From Antedon mediterranea (Eukaryota; Echinodermata; Crinoidea; Comatulida; Antedonidae), in NCBI RefSeq assembly GCF_964355755.1, contig NC_092674.1:5957001-6021000 (forward strand): 64,000 bases of DNA, read 5' to 3'. Below, piece by piece: positions 56,258 through 64,000 of this stretch; position 1 is the first letter of the stretch, and every line of letters starts with the position of its first letter. Both the position numbers and the translations under genes were made by a program. The notes below the pieces were generated by a model. It had not been told where the DNA came from and made no database searches. It worked only from the letters and a program-made list of their open reading frames with translations.

Positions 56258-59200
56258 TCAAGTATACAGAGCGGATAGTAGTTGATCACGGGCTTCTACA
56301 CACCTATTCAAAGCGGGATGAGGTCTGAAATAACAAAAAAATGTTTTAACACATGACATCCTGTCGATTTATGTACTAAACAAGAAAACTATTGTGGCAG
56401 CCGATTCTTGGTACTGTATCTATTTCCGAAGTATCATAGGAATGTTTGGTAATACAACATCACATGTGTCTCACAAGTATCTAGTAGTAACCTAACCTTT
56501 AACCTAACCTTACATGATACAGGCACCACATGTGATATTAATGTTGTACAGTGTAAAGATGCAGTATTACCATATATTCATATGATACTGTACTTTGGAA
56601 ATAGATAGTAGGTGGAGATACATCCGTGGAAATGGGGTTCTTGTGAAGTCATACTTTAGTGTACAGTTCTTCAAAACTTTGTGCCCAATGGGCTTTCAAA
56701 CTATGTCTTGCTTTGAAATGTTTTTACCATACCTACCTATATGGTGTAGTGTACGATCTTCACCATACTCATTAACATACCAATTTATTATGGACTAATG
56801 TAAAGCTCTGTCTACACTATCAAACTTTATATGACAAAAGAAATGTGATGTGCTCATATACAGACCTGATGATGTCATATCACTACCATATTTGGGCACA
56901 TCACTACCGTATTGGGGCACATCACACTTTTTTTGTCAAATTAGTTTGATAGTGTAGACAGAGCTTAAATAACTAAAAGGGTTTGCGTTTTTTGTTTCGT
57001 TTTTTTTCTGTTTTTGTTCATGTAAGGTATGGTATCGAAATACATCAAATGATTGATTGAAATTGAATTGATTGAAATACAGTATATATTTATACTGGGT
57101 AACCTCTTCAGTCAAAGATTCTACCACCAGAACCATGGAGTGAGTGAGCCTCGAACCCCTGCCGATGTTTTATGGCTACTTAATTACGGTTCCACTGTCT
57201 TAACCACTTGGCCACTCACTCACTCACTAAATAACATACATAAAGTTAATACAGTATTTAAAGATATTATATTATAACTTACTTGGCAATAAAAACTGTT
57301 AAAATATTCTTCAATTTAACTGGGAAATATTCTTGTTTGCAGACGTAAGCCAGTGTTATAAGAATTCCTGATAAATCAGCAATCGGTTTAATTTTATCTT
57401 CACTCTGGAAACAGAAAACATCAAAAAGATTTTTACATATTAGTTGTGTTTATTTTTATATTATATTGTAATAAAATTACAATAAATAATATTTGGCAGC
57501 CTTTGGGGTTTTCTCAACAATAATGGTTTCTCCAGGACTAAATTATATATGTGTTTTTTTTGCTTTTGAATGTTTTGTTTTGGCGTCCCTGACATAAGCT
57601 TTTGCTTTTTGGTGATGCCACCATTTTGGAAATAAATGTTGATTTTGATTGATTTATTGAAAAAACTACTACACTATTTTCTTTTTTTTGTTGTCACTTT
57701 TTGTTTACATTTGTATAAAAAAAAACTAAAAAATAAATTTTGTAAATACCTTGATCAGACCCATGTGTACAAGTATTGTGTTTAACACTACATCCATTTT
57801 CGTATCGTTATCTTTCAAAAACTGGCCTAAGATTGCATCTACAGAAAAAAAAAACACCGACAAATAATGTTCAGAAAAACATCGTGCAAAATTAAAAAAG
57901 TACTTTGATATAATAAGTAATATGATAATCATAAAGCTCTGTCTACACTATCTAACTTTCTGGAACAAAAAAAATGTAATGTGCCCATATATGGACACAA
58001 TGATGTCATATCACTACCATATTTGGGCACATCACAATGTTATCCAACTAGTTTGAAAGTGTAGACAGAGCTTTAGTAACTTAAAAAATATTTATTTTTT
58101 TCCATTTATTATTTTTAATTAGAACACACTAATGTAGAAAATATATGATAGATATTTAATAGACCAACCTGTGCATTCATGAATGGCCTCTATGACCTTT
58201 GGCCTTTTGCTATCCATCACTATGGCAACATTCATAAACACCTTGATTACACTTTCTACATCCGATTGTTTGTCCTGAAAATGTAATGTATTTAGAAATT
58301 CAATAAAATAATAATATCAATAAAGCTTTGTCTACACTATCAAACTAGTGTGTGATGCGCCCAAATATGGTAGTGCTATGACATCACTTAAAGACCCCTT
58401 CCCTGCAATTTTGGACGTTTTTTGGAAAATAATACATATATATCACTTTAAAAACATTAAACCATGTCATTCCTTGTCTTAAATGTACGTTTTATGGTAA
58501 ATTATGATAAAAAGTGAGAAACAATGCACTACCTAAGTAGCTCGCGGCGATCGACCTCTCGTGGACGGTCTTAGGCCTAGCCTAGCTAGGCTTAGTTTTG
58601 TAGGCCCAGCTGGTAAACATCGGTAACGTACGAACATCGTACGCGAGCTATATACCTAGCCTGACGTTGTATAGTTGCTGCATTAATTGTCTTTCTATTT
58701 TTGCCAGACTCCGTTGATACAAATTGGGGAAAACCCGGTATTTTCGCTGAAAAGTTAGGAGTCTTCCATTTGTTTTGGCCTCACGATCGATCGAAAAGTG
58801 GGCGAATTACAGGTGAAAAACAAAAATATCAATCCGCGCGCAATGCATTTTGGGATTTATAGCGGACCGCTATAATTATTAGAATCGGCTTATTTTTCAC
58901 ATTTTTAACCGTTTAAAGACGAAAAAAGTTATCGCAATAGGACCATATAGTATTATTTTTACATTAAATATAGTTTGTGATCTTAAATTAGATCTAAAAA
59001 ACGTAGGGAATGGGGCTTTAAAGCTTGATAGTGTAGACAGAGCTTAAACCATGATCACTACTGTTGGACACTGCAAAATGTTTGAGGGAAAAATAGTGTT
59101 TGAGCTGTTGACTTGGAGAGCAAGCAAGAGGGTAGATCAATTGGAAGGCCAGTGCTAACATTTAATGCAAAAGGATACAGGCTTCAGTGTCTGTATGTAT

Positions 59201-60843
59201 GCAGAAATAGAAAGAATGGAGGTCCATAATTAAAGTCTGTTAAGCCCTGTCTACACAAAAAAAATGTTATGTGCCCATATGTGGACATAATGATGTCATA
59301 TCACTACCATATTTGGGCGTATCACACTTTGTCAAACTATAGTTTGATAGTGTAGACAGAGCTTTAAAAGACGCTGGATGATCACTCTTTTCATTCACTC
59401 TTCTTACCTTTAAATGGTTTGAGAATTTGTCGGCTCTGTCGTTTCCAATTCCCAGCAACTTATCAGCAGTAGGAAATGTCAGGAACTCTTCAACTGTATA
59501 GCTAACCTGTAAAGACAAAAATGCTTTGTTTTTAAACTCTAAGGCTCTGTCTACAATGGCTTAAAACTACTTTAACACGTTCACTGCCACGGCGTATTTA
59601 TACGTCAAAAATTGCGTGTCGCTACTTGCCAAGACGTAATACTACGTCAAAATCGTAGCACTTTTGTATTGTATGTAGAATCGCTGGCAGTGGTGATTGG
59701 AACAGGAATTATCGCATGGCAGTTTATGAATAATGTACGTAAACGATAATCTAAAAATAAATGTCATATGTTTGTTTGTGTTTATTCCCTCATGCATTGA
59801 ATATGGTTGATACGATGGCGCCCTCACACTCAATATAATCATCTCAAACATGTCATAAATTGCGCTAATAGTAAATAAAAATAATAAAGGATGAAATGAT
59901 TCAGTGTGGTTTACTGTTTTTATCTCTCGATGATAGGGTGGGTCAGAGGATGGGGGTCAGATATTGACCCCAGCTTGTGACCAGATGTTACACTTTCAAA
60001 CTGTAATTTAATATGTAAACGGGACTTGGCACTGGGACAGAAATTACGGAAAATGCCTTGGCAGTCAATGTGTTAAAAACATTCAAAAACACAAAACAAG
60101 TAGTATAAAATTGTGACAGTAGTACAATTGAAGCCAGTGTGTACGGAGTTTCTCATTTATTCGTATTAGTCTATTATAGGGTGTATTGTTGTTTGTTTTA
60201 TTGTTTATTAGTTTCCATAAAATAATACATATAATATAATTTTCTTAATAAATCATTAAATATTTATACATGTGGATGGTGGTCACAATAAGTCTAGAAG
60301 TAGACATCAAGCAGAGGCCACCATAAAAAAAAAGAAAAAACAACATTACAATGAGATTATTGTGCAATAATAAATCAAATAAAAATATAGGCAGAAAGGG
60401 TTATTACATATATATACATATACCGCATGTGGCTGCATATGTCATAAAATTCAGACAATATTAATTTACTATTGTATATTATTATAAAACATACGGTTAT
60501 ATAAATATTCATATGCATTACCAATATATACATATACCACCAGTGGCTACACATGTCATAATTCAGGTGAGAAGGGAAAAAAAGGGGGATACAAATGAAA
60601 AAAAAAGATATAAGTACATAAACAATGACAGAAATCATACTACAGGTACTAGACAAATATGTCAATCAATCAATCATACAAAAACTACTAAACCATGGTA
60701 GCTGGCAATCTAGTAAAATAATGCCTTACATCTGGACTGAAACATAAGACTCAAGGAAACAAGAGATCAAGTATTAAACCTATCATATGAATTAAATTAT
60801 TTTAAACCTGTCCGTCCACGATAATTCCATCGACATACAGCCA
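56258..60843 (-). CDS. Unidentified spliced gene, 3' part (helical protein)
   Basis: Five minus-strand exons join in frame: 59408-59506 (VSYTVEEFLTFPTADKLLGI...), 58169-58274 (DKQSDVESVIKVFMNVAIVM...), 57750-57838 (ILGQFLKDNDTKMDVVLNTI...), 57283-57404 (SEDKIKPIADLSGILITLAY...) and the last, 56258-56324, ending RDQLLSALYT and TGA. All junctions have GT-AG sites and matching phases, so the model is well supported. A possible 36-nt exon at 60808-60843 (WLYVDGIIVDGQ) ends in the right phase but has a weak donor (GTTTAA). The protein looks wholly alpha-helical, like armadillo/HEAT repeats, with no catalytic motif. I do not recognise the family. The start must lie further upstream, perhaps beyond the window. 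Confidence 0.65.
56801..56968. mobile_element. MITE-1 copy with a 21-bp duplication, intronic
   Basis: Complete ends TAAAGCTCTGTCTACACTAT and ATAGTGTAGACAGAGCTTAA. The right half has ATCACTACCATATTTGGGC followed by ATCACTACCGTATTGGGGC, a tandem 21-bp doubling. Confidence 0.88.
57053..57226 (-). mobile_element. tRNA-derived SINE, second copy
   Basis: On the minus strand: tRNA-like head with GTGAGTGGCCAAGTGGTTAA (A box) and GGGGTTCGAGGC (B box), then TGGTTCTGGTGGTAGAATC, GAAGAGGTTACCCAGTATAA and a tail of ATTGA/TCAAT repeats. Same element as 13545-13916 without the extra internal segment. It sits in the last intron of the minus-strand gene. Confidence 0.72.
57932..58075. mobile_element. MITE-1 copy, intronic
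   Basis: Full element, ends TAAAGCTCTGTCTACACTAT and AAAGTGTAGACAGAGCTTTA, centre CATATATGGACACAATGATG. Confidence 0.88.
58321..59047. mobile_element. MITE-1 copy split by a TTAA element
   Basis: Left part 58321-58391 (TAAAGCTTTGTCTACACTAT ... GTAGTGCTATGACATCAC) and right part 59022-59047 (GATAGTGTAGACAGAGCTTAA) belong to one MITE-1. They are separated by the 58388-59021 insertion. Confidence 0.8.
58388..59021. mobile_element. TTAA-flanked MITE, family B
   Basis: Terminal inverted repeats AGACCCCTTCCCTGCA and CGTAGGGAATGGGGCT lie directly inside TTAA on both sides. The ~626-bp interior has no transposase. TTAA duplication points to piggyBac-type mobilisation; insertion inside MITE-1 makes it the younger of the two. 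Confidence 0.78.
59240..59365. mobile_element. MITE-1 copy with shortened left end, intronic
   Basis: Left end TTAAGCCCTGTCTACAC lacks the ATCAAAC part; the right end GATAGTGTAGACAGAGCTTT is intact. It ends about 40 bp from the donor site of the exon at 59408. Confidence 0.82.
59543..60150. mobile_element. Outer inverted-repeat element hosting a nested TTAA element
   Basis: GGCTCTGTCTACAATGGCTT near 59543 and, near 60130-60150, GAAGCCAGTGTGTACGGAGT are inverted relatives about 600 bp apart. Removing the TTAA element inside leaves a short element of about 110 bp. Moderate support. Confidence 0.5.
59572..60076. mobile_element. TTAA-flanked MITE, family C
   Basis: Inverted ends CACGTTCACTGCCA and TGGCAGTCAATGTG lie just inside TTAA on both sides. 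The interior has TACGTC-rich sequence (GGCGTATTTATACGTCAAA) and no transposase. Confidence 0.75.
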
Positions 60844-61046
60844 CTGTCAATCACGATATTGTCTGTCAATCACTCTGTGTTGTTTGACAGAATAACATAT
60901 TTATGCAATTCTGATCAATATATACCTTACAATAGGGAGACGTTAGATGACGGGTTAGGTTTAGGAAAAAAAAAAGAATGACACATACTATATGAAGAAA
61001 TTTGTTGAAGTTAGGAAGAAAAAATGAACAAAAGATATTGTCATCC
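60151..61046. other. AT-rich stretch, probably intronic
   Basis: A loose internal repeat, ATATATACATATACC(G/A)C followed by GTGGCTACA-like sequence, occurs at about 60410-60440 and 60525-60555. Apart from the candidate micro-exon at 60808-60843, no coding signal is seen. Confidence 0.4.
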
Positions 61047-61318
61047 TTAAAGATATATGGTCCCCTGAAAAATTATTTTAATGTCACAGTTATTCACTTT
61101 CACAAAAGAAATGTTTACCTGAAGAAACTGTAATTTAAAGCAAAAAAATAGTCAAATTGACTGGAAGTCAATGGGTTTTTTGTTTAATTTAACCGTTTAT
61201 TTTGTCTTTTTATAAGTGACTTTTTTCTTCGGAAGTGATTAACTGCGAAATGGATAATTCAAAGTCTCTTTTTGTTAATCTTCATTTTTCATATTTTTGG
61301 GGAACAGTACATCTTTGA
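61047..61318. mobile_element. TTAA-flanked MITE, family A, copy 2 (diverged)
   Basis: Left end TTAAAGATATATGGTCCCC, right end TTTTTGGGGAACAGTACATC. The inside matches 29289-29638 (GCAATTTAAAGC-like, AATCTTCATTTTTCAT). The right TTAA has decayed to TTGA. Confidence 0.65.
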
Positions 61319-62342
61319 TTTATATATTTCCCTGTATGTTTATTTAAAAAAGAATGTCATATGCCTATGAATGGCAAAGGCAGGCAAAATTTAGTTACTG
61401 CAGTAACTGCAGTTTTAGCATAGTTTTGACATGGTTGCTTACTTAGAGAAGAGTGAATTTAAAGAATAATTTGATATCCACAAAATTACCTTTCAAATGA
61501 AAAATACAACGATGAAAAGGTAAAACTATAATCTATGTTTATTGAGTTCAAATCAAACATAATATATACATCTTTAAAACTCCTGGGACGAAACTATACA
61601 AAAAAGTAATACCTTACCTTTTTCAGTTTTTAACTAAATGAGACAAAATACATACACACATTCAAAATGGAAATGTCATTTTCAAATGATTCAACATTTT
61701 GAAAAGTTTTACAAGTATATTAAAATTCAGAAAATATAATATTTACTATTGTATATTATTATAAAACATATGGTTATATATAAATATAATTATTGATATG
61801 CATTAACAATTTAAGATTTTAATTTTGGAATATTATTTTTTACTTTTACGGAGACTAGTTAATGGAATATCACTGTCTTTACATAAATTAGTTTTAGTAT
61901 TCTTCAATATTAACTATTTTGTATTTATGATATAAATAAGAGGTAGATTATGTGTCTGTTCCTACTTAACACGGGGGAAATAAAATCCAGATCGTGGCAT
62001 TCAATTGGAGAGATTACAGTAGTACAAAAAAATACAAAACCACTTCTGAATATATAATAGTAGAAATATAAACAATCATAACATTATTACTTCATAATCA
62101 AGAAGCCATGACTTTATGATAATAAATTACTCAAATTACAGTCAGTGCTTGTAGATATTCACAATTCAATAAAATAATTTCTGCCGTTAAACTTGGAAGG
62201 AACTATTTTTAAGTCGCTCTCGACAATAACATGTGTAATGGTGTAAATGACGTTTTTCTATATTTATCACACAATGGTCACACCTGATAAGAAATACACC
62301 TTCACCTTTGTTCTCCTTCCTTTCTTAAAACACGCAAAATAG
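61319..62342. other. AT-rich stretch, no gene seen
   Basis: Very AT-rich, with a repeat of AATATTTACTATTGTATATT also present near 60461-60485. No coding or RNA signal. Confidence 0.4.
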
Positions 62343-62383
62343 TAAAGCTACACTATCAGACTAGATTAACAAAATAGTGTGAT

Positions 62384-63663
62384 GTCCCAAATATGATACT
62401 GATATGCCCAAATATGATACAGATATGCCCAAATATGATACTGATATGCCCAAATATGATACTGATATGCCCAAATATGATACTGATATGCCCAAATATG
62501 ATACAGATATGCCCAAATATGATACTGATATGCCCAAATATGATACTGATATGCCCAAATATGATACTGATATGCCCAAATATGATACTGATATGCCCAA
62601 ATATGATACTGATATGCCCAAATATGATACAGATATGCCCAAATATGATACTGATATGCCCAAATATGATACTGATATGCCCAAATATGATACTGATATG
62701 CCCAAATATGATACTGATATGCCCAAATATGATACAGATATGCCCAAATATGATACAGATATGCCCAAATATGATACAGATATGCCCAAATATGATACAG
62801 ATATGCCCAAATACGATACTTATGTGCCCAAATATGATACAGATATGCCCAAATATGATACTGATGTGCCCAAATATGATACTGATATGCCCAAATATGA
62901 TACTGATGTGCCCAAATATGATACTGATATGCCCAAATATGATACAGATATGCCCAAATACGATACTTATGTGCCCAAATATGATACTGATATGCCCAAA
63001 TATGATACTGATATGCCCAAATACGATACTGATATGCCCAAATACGATACTTATGTGCCCAAATATGATACTGATATGCCCAAATATGATACTGATATGC
63101 CCAAATATGATACTGATATGCCCAAATACGATACTTATGTGCCCAAATATGATACTGATGTGCCCAAATATGATACTGATATGCCCAAATACGATACTTA
63201 TGTGCCCAAATACGATACTTATGTGCCCAAATATGATACTGATATGCCCAAATATGATACTGATGTGCCCAAATATGATACTGATATGCCCAAATATGAT
63301 ACAGATATGCCCAAATACGATACTTATGTGCCCAAATATGATACTGATATGCCCAAATATGATACTGATATGCCCAAATACGATACTGATATGCCCAAAT
63401 ACGATACTTATGTGCCCAAATATGATACTGATATGCCCAAATATGATACTGATATGCCCAAATATGATACTGATATGCCCAAATACGATACTTATGTGCC
63501 CAAATATGATACTGATGTGCCCAAATATGATACTGATATGCCCAAATACGATACTTATGTGCCCAAATACGATACTTATGTGCCCAAATATGATACTGAT
63601 ATGCCCAAATATGATACTGATATGCCCAAATACGATACTTATGTGCCCAAATATGATACTGTA
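62384..63663 (+). repeat. 21-bp satellite, about 61 units
   Basis: Tandem units reading GATATGCCCAAATATGATAC plus one base (T or A), with variants TAC for TAT, TTATGTG for TGATATG and TGATGTG. The unit matches the inner MITE-1 sequence CCCAAATATGGTAGTGATAT with small changes. Because 21 is a multiple of 3 and the unit lacks stops in several frames, it yields long open frames on both strands that are artefacts. Confidence 0.97.
62870..63600 (+). repeat. Higher-order repeat of 17 units (357 bp), two copies
   Basis: The order of unit variants around 62881-63226 repeats with an offset of exactly 357 bp (17 x 21), so 62944 onward matches 63301 onward. The match continues left to about 62870 and breaks near 63620. 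Confidence 0.85.
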
Positions 63664-63756
63664 TGTGTAGACAAGGCTTTAGAAGTTGAGCAGTACTTAA
63701 AATGATGTTTGATTGTGATCATTAAAAGTCATTTCAAAATTCACACTTCAGTTTGG

Positions 63757-63798
63757 TCATAATTTGAGATTAGCCATAGTATCAGTCAAATCATCACT
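63757..63798 (-). other. Possible terminal exon of an upstream gene
   Basis: On the minus strand GTTTCAG is followed by a 42-nt frame SDDLTDTMANLKL and a TGA. No donor site follows before the stop, so it could only be a last or alternative exon. Weak evidence. Confidence 0.2.
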
Positions 63799-63923
63799 CT
63801 GAAACAAACCAAACAAAAAAATTGTTCAAAAAATGTCTAAATTTTGTAATTTTTTTTAACTTCGGTAGAAACTTTAATTTTGAAATGACTTTTTTGGTGC
63901 ATCAGACTTTCCGAAAGACATAT

Positions 63924-64000
63924 TAAGCTCTGTCTACACCATCAAACTAGATTGACAAAAAAAGTGTGATGTGCCCAAATATGGTAGCGACATGTCCATA
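63924..64000 (+). mobile_element. MITE-1 copy cut by the window edge
   Basis: Begins TTAAGCTCTGTCTACACCAT and continues through GTGTGATGTGCCCAAATATG and GTAGCGACATGTCCATA to the end of the window. Confidence 0.85.

Larger units (their letters stand above)
62343..63681. mobile_element. MITE-1 copy expanded by an internal satellite
   Basis: The left end TAAAGCTACACTATCAGACT (missing CTGTCT), followed by AAAATAGTGTGATGTCCC, and the right end GTGTAGACAAGGCTTTA are the two ends of MITE-1. Between them lies the satellite at 62384-63663 in place of the usual ~100-bp centre. Confidence 0.8.

Noticed and set aside
62361-63705. Open frames of 425 and 433 residues (plus strand) and 149 residues (minus strand)
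   Set aside because: They read through the 21-bp satellite, whose unit length is a multiple of three and lacks stops in several frames. There is no non-repeat coding sequence, and the array lies inside a MITE.

Overview
This is an AT-rich, intron-containing animal genomic window. Tryptophan tRNA genes with a CCA anticodon, spliced PLP/M6 genes, a tRNA-derived SINE, several families of short inverted-repeat transposons and the very frequent palindrome TAGGCCTA together suggest a marine invertebrate deuterostome. An echinoderm is my best guess. That placement is inference; nothing here proves the species.

Layout. (1) 1-28.7 kb, minus strand: a tandem family of single-exon, 12-pass membrane proteins that I assign to the otopetrin proton-channel family. 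Seven copies are intact (967-2973, 3556-5520, 7385-9313, 14416-16383, 17667-19472, 24563-26374, 26683-28659). Four are broken or partial (1-340, 5840-6230, 20573-22489, 22757-23489). Whole blocks between the genes are duplicated (6330-7384 with 16620-17666; 19560-20572 with 23560-24562). The gap at 9.6-13.5 kb is filled with repeats that have Helitron-like ends. (2) 28.9-34.4 kb: a (CATT/CATC)n microsatellite, a TTAA-type MITE and 19 plus-strand tRNA-Trp genes. The last 14 tRNA genes are spaced exactly 154 bp apart. (3) 35.1-54.6 kb, plus strand: two tandem seven-exon genes of the PLP/DM20/M6 family, with the same intron phases and identical lengths for exons 3 (160 nt) and 6 (60 nt). Their introns are loaded with MITEs. 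(4) 56.2-60.8 kb, minus strand: the 3' part of an unrecognised spliced gene, convergent with the second M6 gene. (5) 57-64 kb: dense MITEs and TTAA elements, some nested, plus a 1.28-kb satellite of 21-bp units at 62384-63663 that lies between the two ends of one MITE copy.

The otopetrins would conduct protons across membranes. The M6 proteins are four-pass membrane-organising proteolipids, and the tRNA cluster would supply tRNA-Trp. I see no sign that these sets act in one pathway. The most interesting points are the satellite that appears to have grown inside a MITE, with short 21-bp duplications in sister MITE copies; the perfectly regular tRNA-Trp array; and the mosaic, rapidly turning-over single-exon otopetrin cluster.
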